In this document: positions 1 to 9,286 of the stretch, piece by piece
How positions within the stretch are numbered: the stretch's first letter is position 1
How the letters are laid out: each line of letters starts with the position of its first letter
Assembly (NCBI RefSeq): GCF_001715975.1
Contig: NZ_MARB01000034.1
Coordinates: 1-32,804, forward strand
Origin: Candidatus Thiodiazotropha endolucinida
GTDB taxonomy: Bacteria > Pseudomonadota > Gammaproteobacteria > Chromatiales > Chromatiaceae
DNA: 32,804 nt
Direction: 5' to 3'
The notes under the pieces: generated by a model
What the model was told of the DNA's origin: nothing
The model's input: only the letters and a program-made list of their open reading frames with translations
The model's database searches: none
Translations under genes and position numbers: made by a program

Positions 1-147
1 ATCAATCGCTAGATTGAGCGGTAATTACACCGCCAAACGAATTTGACGGCTGACGACGGGTAAAAATCAACAGCCTGCTAGTATTAAAGAATACCTAAAA
101 ATGTACAATGATTCATCGTGTATCAGCATCCCGGATCGGTAGGGTTT

Positions 148-1305
148 ATGCCATTTCCAGACTACAACGGCGGCAGCATTGTCAATTTGATGGCATCATT
201 GCAGGGGGCAATGGGTGGTGACCGCCACAGTTATCCGCCACTCGATCTTCTGGCGTCCCTGCCACTCGGGTCATACCGTAAAATCCTGCTCTGGGTGGTG
301 GACGGTTTGGGTTTCAACTATCTTCGTGCACATCCTGAAGCCGAGACGCTGAATGCCCATCTCAAGGGTTCGATAACCTCTGTCTTTCCACCAACCACTG
401 CCACAGCGGTAACCACCTTCCTCACCGGCGATGCGCCACAACAGCATGGCCTGACCGGTTGGCATGTCTACTTCAGGGAGTTGGGTGCTGTGTTGGCGGT
501 ATTGCCCGGACGGCCAAGATATGGCGGAGTCACGCTGGGAGAGGCAGGGATCGACACCGGGATCTTGCTTGGACACACACCTTTCAGCGATAAAATCGCC
601 TGTGACTCAGTCATGCTGTCGCCGGCCTATATCGCCGATTCGGATTTTAACCGGGCCCACCTCGGCAGGGCGCGCCTGGTGAGACACCGGAACCTGCCGG
701 AACTCACCAGTCAGATTGCAGAATTGCTTCGTGAGGGTGATGAACGTTATCTCTATGCCTACTGGTCCGAACTGGATAGTATTGGCCACCGGTCAGGTAT
801 CTGGAGCGAAGAGGCTAAACGCCATCTGCTGGATATCGATCAAGCGTTCAGTTATCTACTGGAACAATGCCGCGGCACCGATAGCCTGATTATTGTCTGC
901 GCAGACCATGGCCAGATCGACACCCAGCCGTCTGACAGGATTTCACTTGATGATCATCCGGGACTACTGGAAATGCTCAGTTTGCCACTTTGTGGTGAAC
1001 CGCGTGCTGCCTATTGTTATCTGTGGCCTGGCTGCGAGAATGCTTTTGATGATTATGTGAAAAGTGAATTCGCGGGTAAGGCGATTGCATATCCATCAAG
1101 TGAACTGCTCGATAAGAGCTGGTTTGGTCTTGGGGCACCCCATCCACAGTTATCATCGCGCATTGGAAATCGTCTGCTATTGATGCAGGAAAACCACACC
1201 ATCAAGGACTGGCTTGCTCAAGAAAAACGATATGATTTGGTGGGTGTGCATGGGGGGCTTAGCAGCAATGAGCTGTTTGTGCCATTGATACTGATGGAAA
1301 TGTGA
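148..1305 (+). CDS. alkaline phosphatase superfamily protein (nucleotide pyrophosphatase / type I phosphodiesterase-like)
   Basis: This is a metal-dependent phosphodiesterase or pyrophosphatase of the alkaline phosphatase superfamily; its substrate is unknown. Superfamily motifs are visible in order. A first metal-binding Asp lies in LLWVVDGLGFNYL. A Thr-rich nucleophile loop is FPPTTATAVTTFLTGD, followed by HGLTGW. The later metal ligands are in ELDSIGHRSG, CADHGQID and GVHGGLSSNE. There is no signal peptide or membrane segment, so it should be cytoplasmic. The frame opens at a GTG at 118, but the ATG at 148 is preferred: it has a TAGGG upstream and begins with the PDYNGGSIVNLMASL segment I would expect at the N-terminus. 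That gives 385 residues. It converges on the lipoprotein gene that follows. The fold assignment is firm; the reaction is inferred. Confidence 0.85.
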   Translation: MPFPDYNGGSIVNLMASLQGAMGGDRHSYPPLDLLASLPLGSYRKILLWVVDGLGFNYLRAHPEAETLNAHLKGSITSVFPPTTATAVTTFLTGDAPQQHGLTGWHVYFRELGAVLAVLPGRPRYGGVTLGEAGIDTGILLGHTPFSDKIACDSVMLSPAYIADSDFNRAHLGRARLVRHRNLPELTSQIAELLREGDERYLYAYWSELDSIGHRSGIWSEEAKRHLLDIDQAFSYLLEQCRGTDSLIIVCADHGQIDTQPSDRISLDDHPGLLEMLSLPLCGEPRAAYCYLWPGCENAFDDYVKSEFAGKAIAYPSSELLDKSWFGLGAPHPQLSSRIGNRLLLMQENHTIKDWLAQEKRYDLVGVHGGLSSNELFVPLILMEM

Positions 1306-1357
1306 TCCTTAGATCTTCACTCATATCCTTATGGGTGAAGAATGATTGGATTAACAA

Positions 1358-1672
1358 TTATCGACAAATGTTAAAAACTTGACGATTGAAGATTATTAGA
1401 CATGATCCTTTTGCTTCTATGATCGTGTGCACATTTATAATCGCATTGACTGGTAGATGCTCTTCAGGGAAATTTATAGGTTTTCCTCTAATAATTTGAC
1501 CCTCTTTGTCCAATACTTCTAATTTGCCTGAAGCGGCATTAAATTGAATTGAGTATACGAATTTATCAGTTTTGTCATCAGTCGGTTTTTTATACATCTC
1601 TGCGCAAGCTGTAATTGTCGACGCAAAGAAAACGATTAGAGTTAGTAATACACAATTTCTTAGTCGTTTCAT
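1358..1672 (-). CDS. small putative lipoprotein, function unknown
   Basis: This is a 104-residue protein with a basic N-terminus, a hydrophobic stretch (about residues 7-20) and a lipobox-like ITAC ending near residue 23, so it is probably an exported lipoprotein. The mature part is short and polar, with a central KLEVLDKEGQIIRGKPINFP segment that suggests a small beta-rich domain. I recognise no family. It lies 36 bases downstream of the large FecR-TPR-barrel gene on the same strand, so co-transcription is possible. The region is more AT-rich than the upstream phosphodiesterase gene. Coding potential is supported by the clean signal sequence and by a GGAGCATCGAA-type ribosome site before the ATG. 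Confidence 0.6.
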   Translation of the reverse strand: MKRLRNCVLLTLIVFFASTITACAEMYKKPTDDKTDKFVYSIQFNAASGKLEVLDKEGQIIRGKPINFPEEHLPVNAIINVHTIIEAKGSCLIIFNRQVFNICR

Positions 1673-1708
1673 TTCGATGCTCCTCTTGGTGTGAGTAATA
1701 TACCTAAA

Positions 1709-4700
1709 TTAACGGAAGGAAAAGGATATTTGTCCAAAAACAGTGCGCTCTGAACTGAAGGAAGAAGGAGATGCCGAAGTCTCAACTGCCAAGCTGTCGT
1801 AGCTGTTTCTATCTTCGAAATCAAACTCTTCATCAAAGACATTTTTAACCCCTAACGAGATGAGTCCGTATTTCTCGGGTAAACGATAAGAAACTAGCAA
1901 ATCAGTTATCCAAAATCTATCTTCTGCATTTTGAGGGGGGTCATCAAAGGTGCTTTCCTGGAACACCCCTTTCTGGTTGATATACGTTGAAGTCACATTA
2001 ACAATATAACCAGATGGATGATAATAATTTACCCCTATCGGCAAGCGATGTGTCTCTAATTCAACAACACCATCTGGGGATATGCCACTGTATTCTGTAG
2101 AGCTGACATTGGTTGCTGAGTCCAATTTACTGAAGTCATATTCCAAGCTAAAGCTTAAATATCTCTGAGGTGACCAATTCAGCCAGGCATTTGCGCTGGA
2201 CTCATCAAATTCAACATCAATTACTGATTCGGTAAAGGTATTTATGTCAATTAACTCAAAAGGTGTTTCACCCTCACGGTAGAGCCCTCTAATACCTGCT
2301 GTAAGTGATGGTATGAGTTCTTGGGTAAAGCCTAAACCGTAATTCCAAGTATCTGTTTGCCGAAATTCATCATAGATCTGGTTGAAACCTGCTATGTGAG
2401 TCGGTTCAAGTGTTTGGTAAAAGGATGCAGTGATTGCACTCGAGTTTGTTCTGAAAGCTGCGGCGTAAATCTTTGACTTTTCAGTGACTGACCACTGAGC
2501 GCCCAGTTTTGGAAGTATTGTGGTTTCCTCCTCAGAAAATATTTCACTATTACTCCTAGCTGCAGAGAGACCAGTTGTAAGTTGCAGCATTTTTGAAGGC
2601 TGGTAAAAATAATAGCCATAAAGTCTAATTTGCTTTTCTGTAAAATTAACGCGGCTAGTACAATCAGGAAAAGGCAGCAGACAGGGAAGAGGTGAGAAAT
2701 CAAATGTTATGGCAGAGTTTTGATTGTCACGATTGTAGTTTATTCCGCCTATGAAACGATGCGAGACGCCATCGTGCAGGATTTGCAGATCGTGGATATT
2801 AAGTTTTGTATCTATTTTCCTGAGTGTGCCTGTGCCATCAGATGCTGATGTCTGCAGGGTGTCGTCAATCTCTGTATTTCTTGTGTTGAAGAGAACAAGT
2901 GTTTGAGGGGAAATGGCGTGGTTTACACCTATTCGGTAATTCATGATTTCGGTGTTTACTCGTAAGTTACTGTCAACAAGCAAGCTTGGCAGCAATCTCT
3001 GGGCAACATCCCCTTTATCCACTTCATCCTGACTGACTTCAATCTGGAATGAGGTAGCATTAGATATTGCTAATTGGGTGAATATGTTGTAGATATCCTG
3101 CTCATAATCCGCATTCGTTTTGAATCCTTCAGTTTCTGTATGATATTGCCCAACACTAAACGCGAAGCGATCATGCAAACCAGCGAGAATAGCATCGTTA
3201 GCCCATGTTTCTTCCTCAGCAACGGATGCATCAAATTGAAACGCCAAGCCATTGCGTGTAAAGAGTGGGTTGTATTCGTTGTATGAAAGATCACCGGGGC
3301 CATTTCCATCGAGCAAGCCCAAGTTTGAGTTGCTCAACTGAGGCTGTAATGGATCAAGATTAAGGGGTTGTGTCATCTTAGATTGCAACAGTTCACTCTG
3401 TCTGGCTGCATCAAGGTTGGTAAGACCCGAATAACTGTCAGCTAGTAATCGATGGGCAGAGTGGTTACTCGGATCCTGTGCCAGTGCATCGATCGCCTGG
3501 AGGCGCGCTTGTTGCTCAAAATTCAGATCGTTATATATTCTACCCAGAGAAGCACTGCGGGCAGCCTCATCCTTGTCTAAGAGTTGTCGCGAGCGGTATA
3601 CACCTCTGCTGTCATTCAGTTCAATAGCCCTCTTTTGTGCATGCAGGGCCTCAACTGGACGATTGCTGGACTGTAGAAGTATCGAATCATAGAACCAAGC
3701 CGTTGGGTCATAAGGGTCGATGTCCTTCGCTATAGCAAACTGCTGGGATGCCAAGCTATTGCGCTTTTCTTCGTAATAGGCCTTGCCCATATAGCTGCGA
3801 AGCAGTGCATTGTTTTGGTCTAGCAGTACGGAGGTTTCGATCCTCTCACGGCCAGATTCCAAAGCGCCTTGGCGAATCTCCAGTAAACCTAGACCGAGGT
3901 GGGGCAGGGGGGCGGCTGAATCGAGTGCGATGGCCTTTTCGAATGCCGTTTCTGCAGCGTTCAAATTGATATCCCGCAGAGAAGCGAACCCGAGAACGGT
4001 ATGTGCTAGTGAAAGCTCGGGGTTGATCGTGATTGCTTGATTGGCGGCTTCCCGGGCGGATCTCGTGTGACCTGTCATTAACCAGACTTCAGCAAGACGC
4101 GCTTGTGCCAAAGCGTTTTGCGGTGCGAGTTCCGCGGCCTTCTTGCTATTGGCCAGGGCGGCCGGAATGTCGAACATGGCCTGATTGACATAGGATTGCG
4201 CCATATAGGCTGCTGCTGACTGACTATCCTGCTGCAAAGCCTGTTTTGCCAGTTCGGTGGCCTCTTCCAGACGATTCTGCACAATTGCCTTGATTGCTTT
4301 TTGAGCCAGGGTATCGGCTTTACCTGGGGCCTCGGGTAGAGAAGGGTAGTAGAGTGCCCACGCAACAGCCTCGAAGGGTTTGACGACCTCAATTCGAACC
4401 GGCTGTTGATCGGCTGATGCCCGGGCGGCCTGATTTGCACTCAAATCGATTGAGCCGGCTTCATTTGCAGCTATCACAGTGCCTTCCAGAACCGTAACTT
4501 CGGTCCCCTGGTTTCGTATGCGAATCACAAACTCTGTGCCCTCAATGGATGCGTTCACATAGGGTGTTTTGACCTCCAGGCTCTTTGGTGTGCGGCTGAT
4601 GAAGTGCACAGCACCTCGAAGCAGGTCCAGGAGGGATGGCGTAGTCTTTCCGACCTGGGTAAATGTCAGCGCGGAATCTCGATCCAGACGCAGCAAGGTA

Positions 4701-4951
4701 TCGTTGGTCAGGCGAACGGCAGCCCTGCCATCGTGTAGTGTTCTTATGGCGTCACCGGCGCAGAATTGATCGTCAAGCACCACTTGTTGCCAGGTTTCCT
4801 GGCCGTCTCTTTTCTTTTCTGCACTGCCTTCCAGGGAGACCACTTGAGCCACATGGCTGCACTCGGCTGAAAAGAGTTGCTGCGAAAAGACCAGGATGAA
4901 AATGAGAAATAGAAATTTCGCGAGCATTGTGGCCTGTTTGCAATGCTGCAT
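1709..4951 (-). CDS. FecR domain + TPR repeats + outer-membrane beta-barrel fusion protein
   Basis: A 1080-residue exported protein with three joined modules. After a signal peptide (about residues 1-29, ending FSAEC) comes a FecR-type domain (about 35-170) with the pattern CAGDAIRTLHDGRAAVRLTND, then LEVKTPYVNASIEGTEFVIRI and VTVLEGTV. Residues ~205-500 are helical TPR repeats (for example AYMAQSYVNQAM, LAQARLAEVWLMTGH, AHTVLGFASLRDINL). The C-terminal ~500 residues are rich in alternating beta strands. They end with a TonB-receptor-like barrel signature, LGVKNVFDEEFDFEDRNSYD, and a final phenylalanine-containing strand FGQISFSFR. No plug domain or TonB box is seen. The start is supported by GGGGATCAAT before the ATG. 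The module combination suggests an outer-membrane port or sensor with a periplasmic TPR/FecR part; substrate unknown. Confidence 0.8.
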   Translation of the reverse strand: MQHCKQATMLAKFLFLIFILVFSQQLFSAECSHVAQVVSLEGSAEKKRDGQETWQQVVLDDQFCAGDAIRTLHDGRAAVRLTNDTLLRLDRDSALTFTQVGKTTPSLLDLLRGAVHFISRTPKSLEVKTPYVNASIEGTEFVIRIRNQGTEVTVLEGTVIAANEAGSIDLSANQAARASADQQPVRIEVVKPFEAVAWALYYPSLPEAPGKADTLAQKAIKAIVQNRLEEATELAKQALQQDSQSAAAYMAQSYVNQAMFDIPAALANSKKAAELAPQNALAQARLAEVWLMTGHTRSAREAANQAITINPELSLAHTVLGFASLRDINLNAAETAFEKAIALDSAAPLPHLGLGLLEIRQGALESGRERIETSVLLDQNNALLRSYMGKAYYEEKRNSLASQQFAIAKDIDPYDPTAWFYDSILLQSSNRPVEALHAQKRAIELNDSRGVYRSRQLLDKDEAARSASLGRIYNDLNFEQQARLQAIDALAQDPSNHSAHRLLADSYSGLTNLDAARQSELLQSKMTQPLNLDPLQPQLSNSNLGLLDGNGPGDLSYNEYNPLFTRNGLAFQFDASVAEEETWANDAILAGLHDRFAFSVGQYHTETEGFKTNADYEQDIYNIFTQLAISNATSFQIEVSQDEVDKGDVAQRLLPSLLVDSNLRVNTEIMNYRIGVNHAISPQTLVLFNTRNTEIDDTLQTSASDGTGTLRKIDTKLNIHDLQILHDGVSHRFIGGINYNRDNQNSAITFDFSPLPCLLPFPDCTSRVNFTEKQIRLYGYYFYQPSKMLQLTTGLSAARSNSEIFSEEETTILPKLGAQWSVTEKSKIYAAAFRTNSSAITASFYQTLEPTHIAGFNQIYDEFRQTDTWNYGLGFTQELIPSLTAGIRGLYREGETPFELIDINTFTESVIDVEFDESSANAWLNWSPQRYLSFSLEYDFSKLDSATNVSSTEYSGISPDGVVELETHRLPIGVNYYHPSGYIVNVTSTYINQKGVFQESTFDDPPQNAEDRFWITDLLVSYRLPEKYGLISLGVKNVFDEEFDFEDRNSYDSLAVETSASPSSFSSERTVFGQISFSFR

Positions 4952-5420
4952 ATTGATCCCCTGCTATCGTTTTTATAGATCCAAAATCTTACTGGAAATG
5001 TGTGCCTGGCAAGGCAACGAAAATTTCCATTACACGTAGCTATATAGTAACGAATATTTACAAAGATGCGAATTTATTTCATATCTGCCAAGTGTATTGG
5101 CTCTCTTTTTTAATGTAATTTATATCTTCCCTGCCTTAAGTCTGTCTCAACACGAAAAAATGCCCGATAGAGTCGATAAATAATGGCAGTAAGACTTAGA
5201 TTTATAAGGGTTTTGATTGTCGGGATATTTTACCCCCGTTTCTATTATATACATTAGAAATATACAGTAAGTGTTTAATTTAAAGATTGTAAATTAAATA
5301 TGGCTTGAGTTGTGCATTTATTTCATAAAAGCATCATGTTATGACAAGGGTGTTAAGAAAACTGACATTGTTGGTTTTTTGACAGTTGAGCATTAGGCCG
5401 GTTTTTCTAAAACGACAACA
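4952..5420. other. AT-rich gene-less stretch between divergent genes
   Basis: About 470 bases separate the divergent FecR-TPR-barrel and wall-hydrolase genes. The sequence is strongly AT-rich with many short TATAAT-like words, so both promoters probably lie here. I could not fix a -35/-10 pair with confidence, and I see no RNA gene, repeat or ORF with coding character. Confidence 0.5.
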
Positions 5421-6092
5421 ATGAAAAACAACAACCTTCAGCACAGTCAAGATGACAGCTATCCGCCTAAGGTAGTGTTGTTCTTACTCGCCATTATCAG
5501 CACTGGCAATGCGATGGCTGAAGAGATCATTGAACCAATGAACTTGGAAGATGATCTCCGGCACTGGCACGCTCTATACCAACCTCCCGAGGTATCAGAG
5601 ATTTCAAAAGAGATCGATTGTCTGGCACGAAATATCTATTTTGAAGCACGCAGCGAATCGGAACAGGGACAGCTCGCAGTGGGCCATGTTGTCATGAACC
5701 GGGTTGCGCATGAAGGCTATCCGGATTCAGTCTGCGCCGTCGTCAAGCAGGGAGGGGAGAAGAGACGTTACCGGTGTCAATTTTCCTGGTGGTGCGATGG
5801 ACGTTCTGATATACCCATGAATAAAAAAGCCTGGCAGCGGTCGCAGGATCTTGCCGAGGCGGTCTATAGAGGGCAATCCAAAGATCCGACTGATGGTGCG
5901 CTTTGGTATCATGCGGACTATGTGAATCCTGTATGGAGTACAGCGCTGGTATTGGGCAAGAAAATCGGACAACATCTTTTCTATTTGAGCAAAAAACGGC
6001 CTGTATATGCCATGAATTCAGCTACAAGGTTACAGTCGAAAATCGATCCAGTCAGCACTGTGGAACAGTCGCTTGGCTTTCCCGCACTTTAA
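5421..6092 (+). CDS. cell wall hydrolase, SleB family (Hydrolase_2)
   Basis: A 223-residue protein with a hydrophobic export segment (KVVLFLLAIISTGNAMAEE, about residues 17-36) followed by a SleB-type catalytic domain from about residue 50. The family pattern is clear: LARNIYFEARSESEQGQLAV, where the Glu in YFEAR is the usual catalytic residue, then HVVMNRV, PDSVCAVVKQ and CQFSWWCDG. The late segment GALWYHADYVNPVW is also typical. Members cleave peptidoglycan as lytic transglycosylase-like enzymes outside the cytoplasmic membrane. In a non-spore-former such proteins act in general wall turnover. The gene is transcribed alone and converges on the carbonic anhydrase gene, with a 12-base gap. 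Confidence 0.88.
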   Translation: MKNNNLQHSQDDSYPPKVVLFLLAIISTGNAMAEEIIEPMNLEDDLRHWHALYQPPEVSEISKEIDCLARNIYFEARSESEQGQLAVGHVVMNRVAHEGYPDSVCAVVKQGGEKRRYRCQFSWWCDGRSDIPMNKKAWQRSQDLAEAVYRGQSKDPTDGALWYHADYVNPVWSTALVLGKKIGQHLFYLSKKRPVYAMNSATRLQSKIDPVSTVEQSLGFPAL

Positions 6093-6104
6093 AGTATCGC
6101 CATC

Positions 6105-6668
6105 CTACTCCGGAATGGGTACTTCGATAAGTTTTCCTGTTTTACAGTTATAGATATAACCGTATATCGGTATGCCATCCGGTACCAATGGATGATTGCG
6201 TATTCTTTGCACATCCTCGACAACACTTTTTGCATTGTCCGAGATGGTCAGCCAATTGATGAACCTGCCTTCGATAGAACCGCTACCATCAGCGGAGTCA
6301 TGCCAACCATCGGCATCGACAGTTGCCGTTTTAAGACTGCTGGCGAGCAGGTCGCCCATGATTTCATTGGTGAATGTCAACATGCCGCAATCGGTGTGAT
6401 GGATAACAAACCACTCCTTGGTTCCAAGCAGCTTATAGGAAATGACAAGGGAACGGATTGCATCGTCGCTTGCTCTTCCTCCGGCATTGCGAATAACATG
6501 CGCGTCGCCTTCAGATAAACCGGCAAACTTTGCCGGGTCGAGTCTTGCATCCATACAGGTTAGCACAGCAAATCGGCGCCCCGGCGGCATGGGAAGCTCA
6601 CTTTTATCACCAAAACCCTTTGCATATTTTGCGTTTGCAGTTATAACCTCATCGCGAATTTTGCTCAT
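6105..6668 (-). CDS. beta-class carbonic anhydrase
   Basis: A 187-residue cytoplasmic enzyme interconverting CO2 and bicarbonate. The zinc site and catalytic dyad of the beta class are visible: CMDARLDP (Cys38 zinc ligand, Asp40-Arg42 dyad) and HHTDCGML (His90 and Cys93 ligands). The [17 protein letters not shown] segment between them is characteristic. The length matches the short bacterial beta-CA type. The start has a GGGGATAAGCC ribosome site. In a presumed autotroph the enzyme could feed carbon fixation, but there is no carboxysome or RuBisCO gene nearby, so that role is inference. Confidence 0.9.
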   Translation of the reverse strand: MSKIRDEVITANAKYAKGFGDKSELPMPPGRRFAVLTCMDARLDPAKFAGLSEGDAHVIRNAGGRASDDAIRSLVISYKLLGTKEWFVIHHTDCGMLTFTNEIMGDLLASSLKTATVDADGWHDSADGSGSIEGRFINWLTISDNAKSVVEDVQRIRNHPLVPDGIPIYGYIYNCKTGKLIEVPIPE

Positions 6669-6848
6669 GGCTTATCCCCCGGTTACAGTTTTCCTTACTA
6701 ACTATGATCACTATTTGACAGGTATCTCGCCCTGGTTATTGATCACAATTTATCGGGTAATTGAATCTAAAGCAGGTTTTTTCAAATGATTAAAAAAAGA
6801 GCGGGGCGGTGATGAATACAGGCATAAAAATCACCATCTCAATTCTGG

Positions 6849-7790
6849 CTATTCACTCCACTTGAACAGCAGACCGTCCGGGTGAAAGGCATACCACGCA
6901 AACCAGAAGGCGATGACCGTGGGTATGGTTTTACCCTCAGCATCGATTGCGCTTGCTGTCTGGTTATCGATATCGTATTCGATTTCAATCGATTCGCCAC
7001 CCACACTGTCCGCTATTCTGCCAGATGTTTTCGCTAGTTCAGCAAAAGGGTAGGCTTTGAAGACCCCACCGATATTCACACCCAAAACACGTTCCTTTGG
7101 ATGGTAGCCCTTTGCGGCAAATTCAACCGGAAAATAGATCGAGCGGTTAGTTTCGTAGTCACCATAGGGAGACCGTCGATAGTTTCTTGCGAAACCGGTA
7201 TCATCAGATAACACTTGAGAGTCCGGATGCCTCTTAATCCAGTCAGACCAGGTTGTGTGATACAGAGCAATGGGCTCCAGGCGCTCACCTTTGAATTTAC
7301 CGCTGATGGCCTGCATTTTGATCTGCGACCACAAAGATTCTGATGTCCGGTCATACAGCAGCACATCACTGTTATAGAGTAATCCCGACACACCGAAGCT
7401 TAGCGGTCTATTGTTATGCTCAGCCTTGAATGCGATTCCCGTACCACATAGCGGGCAGAAGGTGACGGCAACGGGTTGGCTCCCAAATCGGTCATTGACA
7501 ATCTCATGCCAATTCATGATGGCAATCGGATAGGCCCTGACAAAACCATTATGGGAAAGACCAAGAACACGATCTTCAGGTTGGAGGAAATCAACCTTAC
7601 TAACGGGTAAGAACTTAGGATTGTCGATGGAGGGAATACCATCTTTAGGAGGACCGCCAGGCAATATTTGTTCGATCGGCACCAATGCATCTGTTACATC
7701 AAATCCGCTTTTATAGCTTCTTGCTTCAGCCGGACCGATATATATGCCGCCTGCCAAAAAAAGTAGGGTTATAAGCCTGTTGAATGCCAT
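6849..7790 (-). CDS. DUF3179 domain-containing exported protein
   Basis: The protein has 313 residues if it starts at the ATG at 7790; a GTG at 7799 is an alternative start. It has a short signal peptide (LITLLFLAGGIYIGPAEARS) and the complete DUF3179 pattern: VLGLSHNGFVRAYPIAIMNWHEIVND, PVAVTFCPLCGTGIAF, LSFGVSGLLYNSDVLLYDR, SLWSQI and later RVLGVNIGGVFKAYPF. The conserved CPLCGTG cysteines and the WHEI histidine suggest a redox or metal site, but the family has no established activity. It follows the HD-GYP gene with only a few bases between them, so the two are translationally linked. Confidence 0.85.
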   Translation of the reverse strand: MAFNRLITLLFLAGGIYIGPAEARSYKSGFDVTDALVPIEQILPGGPPKDGIPSIDNPKFLPVSKVDFLQPEDRVLGLSHNGFVRAYPIAIMNWHEIVNDRFGSQPVAVTFCPLCGTGIAFKAEHNNRPLSFGVSGLLYNSDVLLYDRTSESLWSQIKMQAISGKFKGERLEPIALYHTTWSDWIKRHPDSQVLSDDTGFARNYRRSPYGDYETNRSIYFPVEFAAKGYHPKERVLGVNIGGVFKAYPFAELAKTSGRIADSVGGESIEIEYDIDNQTASAIDAEGKTIPTVIAFWFAWYAFHPDGLLFKWSE

Positions 7791-7801
7791 ACCGATCACA
7801 C

Positions 7802-8710
7802 TTACGCTATCACCAGGGCTGCGGCAGATGTGGCCACATATTCACCAATCAGATCCATATCCACCTTTGGTTGAAGGGATTTTACCGAACCCTTACGTCC
7901 GGTAGGGTGGATTGAAATGCGACTATTGTTTTTTTCTATTATCGCTTCTGCGGCACAATTTGGGCAGTAAGTGAGTTCGCCGCTTTTCTGACTGCGTCTC
8001 ACGACAATGGTGGGTCCGCATGTGAGACAATTCTGAATGGGAATACCCTGGTCCGTATGCCCTAGAATCGTGTTCATTCGGCCGGAATGGGCAAGTTCGA
8101 TAAAAAGATGTCCAAAATTGCCGTCGAATTGGGTATGCAGGTTCAATTTAATATCTTTCAAGGCCTGATCAAGGGGTAAACTGTGACGATAGGGACGGGT
8201 ACTGGTCATTGCATCGAAGGCATCGCAGATACTTACGATTCGGGAGTCGATTGACAGATTGCCCTCGTCCAGTCCAAATGGATAGCCGGCGCCATCGGGA
8301 CGTTCATGATGATGAAGAATGGCGTTTTTCACCAATGAGGCCAACGGGTGCCCGATCAATATTCTCGCTCCAATTTCGGGATGGTTCATAATGGTTTCGT
8401 ATTCGTCGTCATTCAATCTTCCCGGCTTCTTCAGGATTGAATCAGGAACGCTTATCTTGCCCAGATCATGGAGGAAACCTCCAAGGGTGATCCGTGCCAC
8501 TTCGTATTTATTTAAACCCAGCGATTCGGCAAGCAGTCGACAGTATTGGGATACCCGCCATAAATGACCGCCGGAATAGGGATCGCGGGCTTCCACCATC
8601 CAAGCCATGACCAACAGTGACTGTAATAGTGGTTTCATTCCACGCTGTCGTAATTCGGAAGTATAATCCGGCTCAAACAAGGATTTTGCTGCAGGTAGAA
8701 GACTGATCAT
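7802..8710 (-). CDS. HD-GYP domain protein with C-terminal zinc ribbon
   Basis: A probable cyclic-di-GMP phosphodiesterase or related HD-GYP hydrolase of 302 residues. The HD-GYP core lies at about residues 35-210. Its motifs are DPYSGGHLWRVSQYCRLLAE, GGFLHDLGKISVPDSILKK, HPEIGARIL, the GYP loop HHERPDGAGYPFG and ICDAFDAMTSTRPYR. After the catalytic domain comes a Cys4 zinc ribbon, NCLTCGP then YCPNCA, which is unusual for stand-alone HD-GYP proteins. There is no membrane segment or receiver domain. The frame extends to a TTG at 8740; the ATG at 8710 has GAGG nine bases upstream and is preferred. The gene is directly followed by the DUF3179 gene. Confidence 0.87.
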   Translation of the reverse strand: MISLLPAAKSLFEPDYTSELRQRGMKPLLQSLLVMAWMVEARDPYSGGHLWRVSQYCRLLAESLGLNKYEVARITLGGFLHDLGKISVPDSILKKPGRLNDDEYETIMNHPEIGARILIGHPLASLVKNAILHHHERPDGAGYPFGLDEGNLSIDSRIVSICDAFDAMTSTRPYRHSLPLDQALKDIKLNLHTQFDGNFGHLFIELAHSGRMNTILGHTDQGIPIQNCLTCGPTIVVRRSQKSGELTYCPNCAAEAIIEKNNSRISIHPTGRKGSVKSLQPKVDMDLIGEYVATSAAALVIA

Positions 8711-8740
8711 TTTCCAGTGCCTCACAGTTGTGCAATCCAA

Positions 8741-9286
8741 GCCAAGTCAATCTCCTTAACTGGTTCGCTACGACGCGATTGACTACACGAATCACAGTAA
8801 AGTATACGCACGCTATCGGTCTGTGGATTCATATAGAATTACCCTGCTTGATTCAGGGTAATGTCGATATCGAGCAGCAACCTGGAACGAGTACTGACTT
8901 GTTTAAAATAAACTGGATCGACTAGGGCCTGTTAAGACTAATCCGGTGGGCTCTGCTGGTGGATAGAGACGGGGGTAATTAAGGTACGTACTGATTGTGA
9001 GTGGGAGGTGGTTTCTCAGTATGCAACCACTTCCGACGCTAGGCTTGGAGAAAATGCTGGGGCAGACGATCGTCACTGACCAGGGGATGCTGGATGAACC
9101 CATATGGCGTTGGCCGGCTATGAAAAAGTGGCATTAAGGTTCCATTCAGTTTTGAGGTGCTAATGTTCACAATGTCAGTTACTTGATCGAATGAACAGCC
9201 GTTTTTCACTCTCGTTACGGAATCTTTGGCTATATTGGTTAGCAAATATGTTTTCCCGGAAAGGTATGTATTGAGAGGCTTCATAT
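8741..9286. other. gene-less stretch carrying a repeat terminus
   Basis: About 545 bases lie between the divergent HD-GYP and NlpC/P60 genes. Apart from the repeat copy at 8923-8960 (separate entry) I see no coding-like ORF, RNA gene or clear promoter pair. GAGAGG at 9273-9278 is the likely ribosome site for the TTG start at 9287. Confidence 0.45.
8923..8960 (+). repeat. copy 1 of a dispersed repeat terminus
   Basis: TAGGGCCTGTTAA, one differing base, then ACTAATCC is repeated at 32681-32702 with a single mismatch over 22 bases. Both copies then contain CTGCTGG about 10 bases further on. Both follow the same pattern on the + strand and begin with TA. This looks like the end of a mobile or MITE-like element; here only the end is recognisable. 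Confidence 0.55.
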
